Source of the DNA: Tritrichomonas musculus
Lineage: Eukaryota; Parabasalia; Tritrichomonadida; Tritrichomonadidae
Direction: 5' to 3'
Length of the DNA: 64,000 bases
Assembly: GCA_039105265.1 (NCBI GenBank)
Contig: JAPFFF010000004.1
Span: forward strand, 2,294,001-2,358,000
In this document: in pieces, positions 19,384 through 27,861 of the stretch
Numbering within the stretch: position 1 is the first letter of the stretch
Layout of the letters: each line of letters opens with the position of its first letter
The notes under the pieces: generated by a model
Told to the model about the DNA's origin: nothing
What the model saw: the letters and a program-made list of their open reading frames with translations, nothing else
The model's database searches: none
Translations under genes and position numbers: made by a program

Positions 19384-19836
19384 AGAGAGTAAGGGGGACC
19401 GTCTGGGCAGGGGATAAAAAATGACCCCTTCGTCATAGGGTTTACAGACCTTAAACCTCAGCTACATGACTCAAAAAATCGCCACTTTTTCAAAATTAGC
19501 CCTCGAAACTTTCACAAAATGGCATAGACAAATTTTGAATAAATTGACGAACTCCCAAAAATAACAACAACGAAAAATAACGAAAAATAGAACTTTCAAA
19601 AATTTTTTATTTTTTTATCAGCAATTTATAATGTCAAACCAAGCCGAACAATTAAGTACCCTCGTTAATAGAATCAACAAAAAGCTAAAAGGTTGGAGAC
19701 CAGCATTAAAATACCTCTACGATAATGATGATGTTGTTGACGGAGTACTAAAAGAGATAAATCACTTTATTGAACAACTAAAGAAATTCAACGGTCCTGA
19801 ACAATTAATTGCTGAACTTGAAGAACTCATTTATTA
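19384..19836 (+). repeat. Left terminal inverted repeat of young Polinton
   Basis: 453 bp, the reverse complement of 39267-39719 without any length difference. I count three substitutions (two near 19454, one near 19666). It contains a complete 68-codon gene. Confidence 0.92.
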
Positions 19837-19837
19837 G
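19631..19837 (+). CDS. TIR-encoded 68-residue helical protein, left copy
   Basis: The whole gene lies inside the terminal inverted repeat, so the element carries two copies facing inward; the other is at 39266-39472. The two proteins differ only at residue 12 (Val here, Ile there). The protein is predicted all-helical with amphipathic Leu/Ile spacing (L-I-A-E-L-E-E-L-I-Y at the end). It has no known domain. A T-rich tract and a TATAATG context precede the start. The stop codon overlaps the end of the next, opposing gene. Confidence 0.65.
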   Translation: MSNQAEQLSTLVNRINKKLKGWRPALKYLYDNDDVVDGVLKEINHFIEQLKKFNGPEQLIAELEELIY

Positions 19838-20054
19838 ACAATTCATTTAATTCATTCTCAAGTTGATGAACTTTATTTTTGAGGCTGTTGATGTCTTCAA
19901 TAAGAGACTCACGAACGGCAAGACCATCAGAGCCCAACATTCCTGATTTTATACTGTTGAGACATTGTTTGTAATCATAACACTTTTCTTTCAATCCTCG
20001 TTTGATACGTTTTAATTCTGGTATTTCTTTCTTGTATTCTGTTAGTTCACTCAT
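19827..20054 (-). CDS. Small coiled-coil protein of Polinton
   Basis: 75 residues, charged and helical: a basic N-terminal half (E-L-K-R-I-K-R-G-L-K-E-K) and a Leu/Asn heptad C-terminus (L-K-N-K-V-H-Q-L-E-N-E-L). It overlaps the 68-residue TIR gene by 11 bp, tail to tail. Function unknown. Confidence 0.5.
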   Translation of the reverse strand: MSELTEYKKEIPELKRIKRGLKEKCYDYKQCLNSIKSGMLGSDGLAVRESLIEDINSLKNKVHQLENELNELSNK

Positions 20055-20068
20055 TTAATAACAATTAA

Positions 20069-20302
20069 ATGTCTGCTATTAATCAAATGAGAACCGTTCA
20101 TGATGATAAACACAAAAACTATTTTGATAGATTACAATTAACGATGCAAAAGAAGAGAACAAAAATAAACTCAGCTCCGACAGTGAAATGTTATAAAGAA
20201 AAAGGTAATGTATTTCATGAGCCTCCACCAAAAACGACTAAATCATTAAATCATCATGATTCACTTAATCATTCGGTGGTTGTCAGGAGCAACAACATTT
20301 AA
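20069..20302 (+). CDS. Small basic protein of Polinton
   Basis: 77 residues, Lys/His-rich, starting M-S-A-I-N-Q-M-R-T-V-H-D-D-K-H-K and without a fold I recognise. It shares a short divergent promoter gap with the 75-residue gene and overlaps the end of the next opposing gene by about 40 bp. Basic composition would suit nucleic-acid binding (inference). Confidence 0.4.
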   Translation: MSAINQMRTVHDDKHKNYFDRLQLTMQKKRTKINSAPTVKCYKEKGNVFHEPPPKTTKSLNHHDSLNHSVVVRSNNI

Positions 20303-20737
20303 AATGTATTCATTAATGACTTTTGATTGTTGGTCAACAACATTTGAAAGCTTATTGATATGTTCTTCAAGTATTTTATTTTTGTTGTTTAATTGATTGA
20401 TTTGTTCAGTGAATTCATTTAATGATTCCTTCATTAGTGATATATCAGCTTTGATGTTATCGTTTTCAAGTGTTTTAGTGATTGTGTTCCCAACTTTCTT
20501 CAAATAAATGTCGCCATCACATCGTTTGCCGTCTTTGCAATTACGTTTAGTGATTTTGTATTCATTGCCGTCATTAGTGATGATTTTATAAATCTTGTTC
20601 AAATAGTTAGTCGTTTGTGTTTTCATTTGCTCGATATTCTTTTGATAGAACAAATTGAACTCTTCAACTGATTTAAACACTTTTGATTCATTAATGTTTT
20701 CGTTTATTACTTTAAGTTCATTAATGTTTTCATTCAT
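20261..20737 (-). CDS. Coiled-coil protein of Polinton
   Basis: 158 residues. Asn/Glu-rich repeats at the N-terminus (I-N-E-L-K-V-I-N-E-N-I-N-E-S-K) and long helices with heptads at the C-terminus (I-N-Q-L-N-N-K-N-K-I-L-E-E-H-I-N-K-L). The middle holds I-T-K-R-N-C-K-D-G-K-R-C-D-G-D-I-Y, a Cys pair that could form a turn. It lies next to the capsid genes and may be structural. No family recognised. Confidence 0.5.
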   Translation of the reverse strand: MNENINELKVINENINESKVFKSVEEFNLFYQKNIEQMKTQTTNYLNKIYKIITNDGNEYKITKRNCKDGKRCDGDIYLKKVGNTITKTLENDNIKADISLMKESLNEFTEQINQLNNKNKILEEHINKLSNVVDQQSKVINEYILNVVAPDNHRMIK

Positions 20738-20767
20738 TTGTATTCAATTTAAAACGTTTCATTATAT

Positions 20768-21022
20768 TTACCCAACTTTATCTAAAATTGACTTTCCAAT
20801 CTTTCCAGCTTTATCAGCATAACTGAGACCTGTATCAATAGTATTAACGACTTGACCGACACCAGGAATGAATTGTGCTATCGGTTTTACTTTATCAATG
20901 ATTTGTCTTCCAACGTTAACAACTTGAGGAAGCTTTTCAACGACTTTTTGTGCTGTGTCTCTGACTTTGTTGGCTAGTTTTCTAAAACCGTTCTTTATCT
21001 TGTTGAATATACCTATACCCAT
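20768..21022 (-). CDS. Small amphipathic protein, possible membrane-active capsid component
   Basis: 84 residues. It begins M-G-I-G-I-F-N-K-I-K-N-G-F-R-K-L-A-N-K-V, an amphipathic basic helix, and continues into Gly/Val/Ile-rich sequence (I-A-Q-F-I-P-G-V-G-Q-V-V-N-T-I). The second residue Gly makes N-myristoylation possible. It sits head to head with the major capsid gene, 54 bp away. Adenovirus protein VI and similar small virion proteins have such lytic amphipathic helices, so a membrane-penetration role is a reasonable guess. It is based on composition and position only. Confidence 0.5.
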   Translation of the reverse strand: MGIGIFNKIKNGFRKLANKVRDTAQKVVEKLPQVVNVGRQIIDKVKPIAQFIPGVGQVVNTIDTGLSYADKAGKIGKSILDKVG

Positions 21023-21076
21023 ATTTTAAGAGTAAATAAAAGAGATAATATATTGATTCTTTTTATTAAATCATAA

Positions 21077-22942
21077 ATGTTATACAGAAACGATAGAGCT
21101 CATAATTATCAAATAGAGACAGGAAATGTATTGGGTGCGTTCAAGGAAATGCGCAACATTATTAACGTTAATGACGGAACACGTTCATTTTCATTTAGGA
21201 CAGTTGATTGTCATGACCAACCTGCTCCATTTCATCAAGGACAGTATTCACAAATCAGTTTAACACATCCTGACCACTTCATCAGTGATATTGATAAAGG
21301 TTTCTTAACATTTCACGTCAAATTGAATCTTCAATTAAGCACAGACATTGCAAAGCTTAAAGCGATTGAAGACCCTGAAAATCTTTATAAATTATTTGTT
21401 GGTTTCAAATCATCAAATCAATTGTTTGACAGGTTAGAGATTCTACATAATAATGTCAATGTCGGATATCAACAGAATGAATCAATTCGTGAAGGATTCC
21501 TGTATTCAGTTCTCAAACCTGAAACAGAAAAGAAAAGACGTCGATTCGTTCATTCATTATGGGAAAACATTAGCAACTATTCACAAACACATGCAGGAGT
21601 TTATGTTAATCTTAATTCTTTCAAAGATAATGGAAGAGCTGAGTGTGAATTTGATTTGAATATACCTTTTGATGACTTGCTCGCATTACAAGCATTTGAT
21701 TTATTCCCTAACGGAATCATTGGTGATTTAGCTATTCGTTTTCAAGTTAGCCCCGCTGGTCTTGTTTGGGCAGTATTAGACCCTTACACAGTTGCTGAAA
21801 CAAAAGCATTCCTCGAAGATGATGACAAGATATCAATGAAACAACTTGAGCAATTACGTGAATTGAAAGCTAAAGGAAAACTTAAGAGACAGTTCACACA
21901 AATTGGAAATGAAGCATTGATACCTGGTGTTCTTGATAAATCAATCAAATTCAAATATAATATTTGTGATGAACACACACCAATTAATTCGGAACCAATT
22001 GAGCTAGAATTTGATTTCACAGATGAAGAATATGAAAGATTTGGTATTAAACGAACTGCTGACTTGAGAGAGATTGCAAGACACAACCCAGATAATGAAA
22101 ATAAAGGAGTTAAAGATATGTTAGACTATTATACAATTGAAATCGTTGAAGAAACACCAATAATGAAGAAATATGAATCACAAAAGGCTGTATTAACATG
22201 CAATCAAATGACAATCACACTTTGCAAATCTAATATGCAGGGCTACGGTGTTTGTGAAGCAACAAGACAAGGAATTGAAGACATTCTTCGAGAAGGTATC
22301 ATCATTCCATCACAAAAGGTTGATTATCATGCTTTCCCTATTGCTGCAGCTCAAAACGGAATCAAATCAACTTTAAACATTCCATTGATTAACGTGACCA
22401 CGATGTCTGTACTGTTTCCAAAACATCATAATGATTTGACTGTATTTGAAAACCCTGTTTATCAAAACTGTTGTCTCAACATTGGCGGCAAGAACTTTCC
22501 AGATGAAAACGTTGACACAATCGGTGCAAGATTCTTTGAGAATCAATTAACTGCTGGCGACCTTGATGCCATTACATTACAATGCACAAAAGAGTTTGAA
22601 GACAGTTTCACAATGCCAAAGAACAACTCAGAAGGAACAAGATACAAGAATACATTAAGTGATGCAACATCATTTGTTTTCAATATTCAAACTGAACGAG
22701 CGAGTGCAGGATATTGTTATGACGGTCTTGACGGGGGATTTGGAAACGTTCAAATTCAAATCAATGGTCAACCAATTCATACAGGAAAGAATGATACATA
22801 TTATAATGTCAATGAAGAAGGTACGGTACATCCGCCACCAGTTCAGTTATGTTTGTGTCGCGACACATATTTCAAACTTTCTTTGGACGGTTTAGAATAT
22901 GTTGATGACGGAACACCACAAGGAAGTCAAGCAAATGAATAA
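21077..22942 (+). CDS. Polinton major capsid protein (double jelly-roll type)
   Basis: A 621-residue protein. Its length, beta-rich composition and signature stretches (F-L-T-F-H-V-K-L-N-L, then L-E-I-L-H-N-N-V-N-V-G-Y, E-G-F-L-Y-S-V-L-K, F-D-L-F-P-N-G-I-I-G-D-L-A-I-R-F) fit the major capsid protein of trichomonad Mavericks. That family is built from two jelly-roll domains. It would form the icosahedral shell of a virus-like particle. It is the longest open rightward gene of the left half, in one uninterrupted frame. A TTTTTATTAAATC tract lies upstream. The assignment is by pattern and context; structure prediction would settle it. Confidence 0.7.
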   Translation: MLYRNDRAHNYQIETGNVLGAFKEMRNIINVNDGTRSFSFRTVDCHDQPAPFHQGQYSQISLTHPDHFISDIDKGFLTFHVKLNLQLSTDIAKLKAIEDPENLYKLFVGFKSSNQLFDRLEILHNNVNVGYQQNESIREGFLYSVLKPETEKKRRRFVHSLWENISNYSQTHAGVYVNLNSFKDNGRAECEFDLNIPFDDLLALQAFDLFPNGIIGDLAIRFQVSPAGLVWAVLDPYTVAETKAFLEDDDKISMKQLEQLRELKAKGKLKRQFTQIGNEALIPGVLDKSIKFKYNICDEHTPINSEPIELEFDFTDEEYERFGIKRTADLREIARHNPDNENKGVKDMLDYYTIEIVEETPIMKKYESQKAVLTCNQMTITLCKSNMQGYGVCEATRQGIEDILREGIIIPSQKVDYHAFPIAAAQNGIKSTLNIPLINVTTMSVLFPKHHNDLTVFENPVYQNCCLNIGGKNFPDENVDTIGARFFENQLTAGDLDAITLQCTKEFEDSFTMPKNNSEGTRYKNTLSDATSFVFNIQTERASAGYCYDGLDGGFGNVQIQINGQPIHTGKNDTYYNVNEEGTVHPPPVQLCLCRDTYFKLSLDGLEYVDDGTPQGSQANE

Positions 22943-23001
22943 ACAAATTGATTTTCATTAAATAATCATCATTAAATAATATCTTTATTTTTGCGATTCA
23001 A

Positions 23002-24079
23002 ATGAATGAATCAATCAACTATCCTTTCAAATCTAAATACAAATACATCAAAGATACAAACATTAAAACCGAGCCATACATACCAGATTACCAATTGAAA
23101 ACAGTAAAGAAACTATCAAAACCTGACTTCTCATTTGAACCGTACGCATACGAGATCGATATAATGTTTGCATTAAACAAAGCTTATCTCGTCCTAATCA
23201 ATGTAAACACCAAATACCTAATTGTTGAACCAATTGATTACAAATCTGTGTTTTACGTAATCAAAGTAATTGATAAACTAGTTAATAAAAGGAATATCAG
23301 AATTGAAACAATTAAATGTGATGGTGAAAAAAGCTTTTATATCAAATGCATTCAAAAGTTATTGCAACGGTGAAGAAGGACATCAAACAAGCAAACCGTC
23401 AATTAAATTCAAAGCTCCTAACAAAATAAAGTTAATCATTGATGATTCACCTTTCACGAATGCACATAAATGTGTCGATGCAGTAATCAGAACATTACGA
23501 AATGCTTTCGGTCAATCACAACAACGAATGACAAACAATGTATTGATACAACAAATGGTTGAATGGTACAATAACACGCCTCATTCATCTCTTCGTTTAT
23601 TGAATCCTTTATACACATCATTTGACGAAGAAACCGATGAATACCTTGACAAACGACAATCAAAATACATTTATCTAACACCTCAACAGATGCAAGACGA
23701 CCGCGACCTTGAATGGCAATACATAAGAGCCAAATCAATGCAATTGAAAGAGATTCAACAAAAACAACGATTTAAAGGTCTTCTGTCATACAAGCCCAAA
23801 AATATAATACTCATTCACACCGATTACGGAAAAACAGAAAAGAAACATGAAAAGCGAAGAAGAGTATTCAATGAACTCGCTGAATTCATTTGTTATGAAT
23901 CAGGAAACGTTAAATGTAAACTATTAAATCCTTTACGTCAAACTAACAAAACACAGAAGAATAAAACAATAATAACTGTCCCAATCATGTACACAAAATA
24001 TGTTTGTTCATCAATAGATGCTTTGAATGATGATTATAAAGTATTCTTTTTGACTTATAAAACGCAAAATGAAAGCTAA
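23002..24079 (+). pseudogene. Polinton integrase region
   Basis: A retroviral-type (rve) integrase in two overlapping reading frames, so about one apparent break; whether recoding is used is unknown. The core pattern E-I-D-I-M-F ... L-I-N-V-N-T-K-Y-L, a second acidic neighbourhood (I-K-C-D-G-E-K) and a third (R-T-L-R-N-A-F, then W-Y-N-N-T-P-H-S-S-L) are all visible. They are followed by a C-terminal domain with the basic stretch K-H-E-K-R-R-R-V. Integrase joins the element ends to target DNA and produces the 6-bp duplication. The family usually encodes it near a terminus; here it follows the capsid gene. Confidence 0.85.
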
Positions 24080-24419
24080 ACAACCAATCACAAAACGATA
24101 CTATCACACACAATCAAAAGATTTTAATCTTCCTGATGATTTCGTTTATAGTCGCAACAAGAAGTACATTGTTGTTCAGTATTGTGGTGCTGTTGTCAAT
24201 CAACATATTGTCGGTGATTTGATGGTTCATTCAGATATTGTTGAATTCATGCCTTTCTGCGACCATTTCATTATGTTAGCTAACAGACGACAAACGAAAT
24301 ATCGAAAATATGAATGTCTGAACAACACAAAAAAAGAGTATCATTTATGGTTCACAGACATGAAAGGAAACGTTATTGAACCTGAATCATTTATATTCAG
24401 TTGTCTTTTGATTTATTAA
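24069..24419 (+). CDS. Unrecognised 116-residue protein, possibly minor structural
   Basis: It starts 11 bp inside the end of the integrase region, so the two are translationally close. The protein is beta-rich and ends in L-W-F-T-D-M-K-G-N-V-I-E-P-E-S-F-I-F-S, a pattern of alternating aromatics and a D-x-x-G-N turn seen near the ends of some virus structural proteins. A penton-like role is a guess. Confidence 0.45.
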   Translation: MKAKQPITKRYYHTQSKDFNLPDDFVYSRNKKYIVVQYCGAVVNQHIVGDLMVHSDIVEFMPFCDHFIMLANRRQTKYRKYECLNNTKKEYHLWFTDMKGNVIEPESFIFSCLLIY

Positions 24420-24431
24420 TGACTATTCAAA

Positions 24432-25547
24432 ATGGATTCTCATGTATTTTATTTAAATCCGAATCAATTGGCTGATATGAGCAATTATAAAATTAATGGT
24501 GTAGCACCGATTGCATTTGCTATGATTACGACTACTGAATCAAGGTCAATTTATATTTTTCCATCAACTTTTACATTTCCGAGGCAAGTTCAAAGTATTT
24601 ATAAAGGTACAACATTAACGACTAGACCTGCATGGATGTTATATTTAATTGGTGATGGAATTTATAGTCCGTCATACATATTTATACGAAAGATACTACC
24701 AGGATTTCAAGAACCTGTATTTGTATTATTAAATGATAACACACCTAAAGATATAACAAATTATTATGTAGAATATGATGGTGAAGCTTATTTTAATAGA
24801 GTAAATTTCGCTTTTACTTATGAGGTATTCATGAATGCATTTAATAATATAATAACTGCAGCTGATATAGGCTATAATCCTAATGCAAATAAAACATATA
24901 TATCATTTACCGTTTATGATAATCCAAACTTAATACCGATAATTGATTTCATTGATAACACAGAACCAGGTTCTGACACCAATGATATTAGAATACAAAC
25001 AATGAACGATTTAAATCAAAATACAAATTATAAACCGAAGAAACCTACACATTTAGGTTTTCGAAATGATACTATATTCACTGAATATCCTATATTCAAA
25101 CCAAATATAAAACCTGATAACGAAACAACAGAAAATGAAACAACAGAAAATATTAAATCATTAACTCCCAATCCACCAAGAAAGCATAAATCAAAAGAAA
25201 ATGATAACAAAGTTCATTTTTCAGCATCAGCCATAAGTACAAAACCAAATTATCCAACAAGCTATGAACCTATGGAAATTGAAGACGATTGGCATGTAGG
25301 AAATCAAAATCAATCACAAGGCTTTTATTTTGAAACACCAAATCCTAATAAGACATCAAATTATTCTGAACGACAACAAAACATAAATAATGATACTTTT
25401 GAAGACTTGTCAAATTCACTTGATAATCAGCAAGACCAGAAGAAACAACCACAATCAACAAAACGTTTTAGTTTTAGAATCGTTTCAGACCCAAATGACA
25501 AAAATAATAATAATAATAACAATAATGGAGGTTTTGATTTAAATTAA
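24432..25547 (+). CDS. Unrecognised 371-residue protein, candidate minor capsid
   Basis: The N-terminal two thirds (residues 1-190) are aromatic- and beta-rich with P-A-W-M-L-Y-L-I-G-D-G and F-Q-E-P-V-F-V-L-L-N. The last 170 residues are disordered, Asn/Thr/Pro-rich, with N-E-T-T-E-N-E-T-T-E-N repeats and an Asn run near the end. It follows the integrase/116-residue pair by 12 bp and converges with the 763-residue gene with no gap. Polintons usually have a single-jelly-roll minor capsid protein; this or the 116-residue product is the best candidate. No direct match is recognised. Confidence 0.4.
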   Translation: MDSHVFYLNPNQLADMSNYKINGVAPIAFAMITTTESRSIYIFPSTFTFPRQVQSIYKGTTLTTRPAWMLYLIGDGIYSPSYIFIRKILPGFQEPVFVLLNDNTPKDITNYYVEYDGEAYFNRVNFAFTYEVFMNAFNNIITAADIGYNPNANKTYISFTVYDNPNLIPIIDFIDNTEPGSDTNDIRIQTMNDLNQNTNYKPKKPTHLGFRNDTIFTEYPIFKPNIKPDNETTENETTENIKSLTPNPPRKHKSKENDNKVHFSASAISTKPNYPTSYEPMEIEDDWHVGNQNQSQGFYFETPNPNKTSNYSERQQNINNDTFEDLSNSLDNQQDQKKQPQSTKRFSFRIVSDPNDKNNNNNNNNGGFDLN

Positions 25548-27839
25548 TTATTCATTATTCATTCTTTGATGTAATGGTTTAAGATTTACAGCAAAATTAT
25601 CATATTTATTTTTGTTCTGCAATTTACTTTCTTTGAGTTGTGCTTTGAATGCTGTGTATCCACAATTTGGATATATATCTCTTTCTATTGCTGCAGTGAT
25701 TCGTTTAATGAAATTATCTTTAACGTTCTTAATATCTTCTGGCGATGCTTCTTTAATTCCTTCTGCATTTCGTTTCAACCTGTTATATCCTTCTTGCTTA
25801 CTTACATCAACATTGAAACCAACACCAAAGACAACATAATCAATGTAATGCATTAATTCAGTAAATTGTTTACCCCAATTACTTGGTTCAGCCTTTAGTT
25901 CTCCTGATGTAATATCAATAGCTTTATCAATAATCTTCTCAACATATGATTGAACATTCTTTCCTAATACTGAAACATATTCTTTATTGTTCTGTTGTTT
26001 CCAATATGCCCATTGTTCATATGTTAATATCTTTCCATTGAACTTATTGTCTTGAATTAGTTCTTTGAAAGGAGCATCAAAGAGATAAGCAAATAACATA
26101 TTTGATACAGCAAGGTAATTGATGAGTTTCTTCAAAGGAGATAATACAAAGAATTGTTCGTCATTCCAATACACTTTCCAGACTTTAGAAAAGATTGATG
26201 ACCAATAAGAATTTGGTGTAATACGTTTGCTGACTCTTGCTTTTCCCAGACCCATAGGACCGTAATAATTTTCTAGCTCTTGCATTTCTTTTCCCTTTGT
26301 TAATTTGTATTGACCAGCATCCCAATCAATTTTCTTGATATCTTTATCAAATAATGATTGAATCCATTTATTGAACGGCATTTCTTTTCTTTCTTGTTTT
26401 GTTTTAATAACAGATTTCCAAACTTTCTTGTAAGGAGAAGCAAATACAAGCTTGTATCCGTTAATAATTGAAGGATTACCGTTCCTATCAATTAAAATAA
26501 CATCATCAACTTTATCACCGTTCAAGTCTGTTATTGAGTTTCCTAACGGGTCTTTGGCATTTTCTGGTAATAAACGATATCTTGGTTTACCGTCTTTGTC
26601 AACTGAATTCTTACAGTATTCAATAGCTGTATCACGACAAGCTGCATTCGGAATGTATTTGATTCTGAAGTTTCCGTTAATAATCATATCAATAAATTTA
26701 TCTCTGTAATAGGATATTTTACCACCGACACGAGGTATTTCAAGCTTGTCAAATGAATCCTTTAATGTTGAGTTAACATGTGGCATATCTTTATTATCAC
26801 GTCGTCCACGAGTATTCTTTGTAGGTCGCTTTGCATTTCTTATTAATTCATCAAGTTGTTCATCTTCTGCTTTGTTATCTTCTGCATATCCTTTGTATTT
26901 CCTTGCAAAAGGTGATTTAATGTCTTGTGCTTCTTCTTCATTATCAACATATTTGTATGGTTGTTTTGCAGGTGTTCTTGTATATCTGTATGCTTCGGTT
27001 GCTGCTTCATTATCATCGTGCCAATCATCTAATTCATCATCATATAATGATTGAAGAGGTCCGTTATTATTGTTGTTGTCGTCTGCCATTTTATTAGTTG
27101 AAAAATTATTTTTATTGTGTTCCTTTGATGGTTCAATAAAAGAATCAGATAAATCATCGTTTTTCAATATTAATGACTCAGAATCTGATTCGCTTAATGT
27201 TATATTAAGTAATGAATCTTCACTGTCTTTAGGCAATTGTATTGTCGAGTCATTTTCATCATCACTCGGAGTTATGCGTTTTCTTCTTGGTGTTCTTCGT
27301 TTATTAGTATCAAGTGTTGGTTCATGAATGCTGGTTCTCTTTCTTCTTCCTTTGTTGGTTTGTGGCGTTTGACTCTTTCTCGGTGGTTTGATGGGTGATG
27401 AACGAAAACCGTCAGAACTATAATTCAAATCATCGTTGACAACAATATTGAAGTAATTGATAATTGTATCAAGACTTTTTTTATCTTGTGTGTACTCTCT
27501 TAAACTAAGGAATTGATTGCCTTTACTTTTAATACCTGTATTGATTTTGTTCATCAATGAAACAAATCGACGAAACTTGACTTTCATTTCACGAATCTTT
27601 CCCACACTTCTTCCTGTATACTCATTGTTTTGTATCAAATACAACAAATTAATTAAATCATTGGGGTGTTCTAGTTTGTATGTACTGAGAAACTTGTTCT
27701 TAAAATAATCTATTGGGTCCTCTAGTTCATCGTCATCATCAGGTTTAGATACCTCACTGTCAAATATAGTTTCATCATCAATATTGCTCAAATCTAATTC
27801 AAAGCTATCAGATGAATTATTTTTATCTTGTTTTGACAT
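25548..27839 (-). CDS. Large unrecognised Polinton protein with D-x-N-G-D motif
   Basis: 763 residues. Residues 1-330 are disordered, very acidic and basic by turns (F-E-L-D-L-S-N-I-D-D, R-R-K-R-T-S, R-T-P-R-R-K-R). Residues 360-760 are globular. Within them lies D-L-N-G-D-K-V-D-D-V-I-L-I-D-R-N-G-N-P followed by I-I-N-G-Y-K-L, which looks like a calcium-binding loop or FG-GAP/dockerin-like turn. It starts 22 bp from the fibre-like gene, head to head, and is one open frame. Its size and its place among capsid genes suggest a virion protein. Function unknown. Confidence 0.5.
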   Translation of the reverse strand: MSKQDKNNSSDSFELDLSNIDDETIFDSEVSKPDDDDELEDPIDYFKNKFLSTYKLEHPNDLINLLYLIQNNEYTGRSVGKIREMKVKFRRFVSLMNKINTGIKSKGNQFLSLREYTQDKKSLDTIINYFNIVVNDDLNYSSDGFRSSPIKPPRKSQTPQTNKGRRKRTSIHEPTLDTNKRRTPRRKRITPSDDENDSTIQLPKDSEDSLLNITLSESDSESLILKNDDLSDSFIEPSKEHNKNNFSTNKMADDNNNNNGPLQSLYDDELDDWHDDNEAATEAYRYTRTPAKQPYKYVDNEEEAQDIKSPFARKYKGYAEDNKAEDEQLDELIRNAKRPTKNTRGRRDNKDMPHVNSTLKDSFDKLEIPRVGGKISYYRDKFIDMIINGNFRIKYIPNAACRDTAIEYCKNSVDKDGKPRYRLLPENAKDPLGNSITDLNGDKVDDVILIDRNGNPSIINGYKLVFASPYKKVWKSVIKTKQERKEMPFNKWIQSLFDKDIKKIDWDAGQYKLTKGKEMQELENYYGPMGLGKARVSKRITPNSYWSSIFSKVWKVYWNDEQFFVLSPLKKLINYLAVSNMLFAYLFDAPFKELIQDNKFNGKILTYEQWAYWKQQNNKEYVSVLGKNVQSYVEKIIDKAIDITSGELKAEPSNWGKQFTELMHYIDYVVFGVGFNVDVSKQEGYNRLKRNAEGIKEASPEDIKNVKDNFIKRITAAIERDIYPNCGYTAFKAQLKESKLQNKNKYDNFAVNLKPLHQRMNNE

Positions 27840-27861
27840 TGTTTAGTTTCTAATAAATTGA

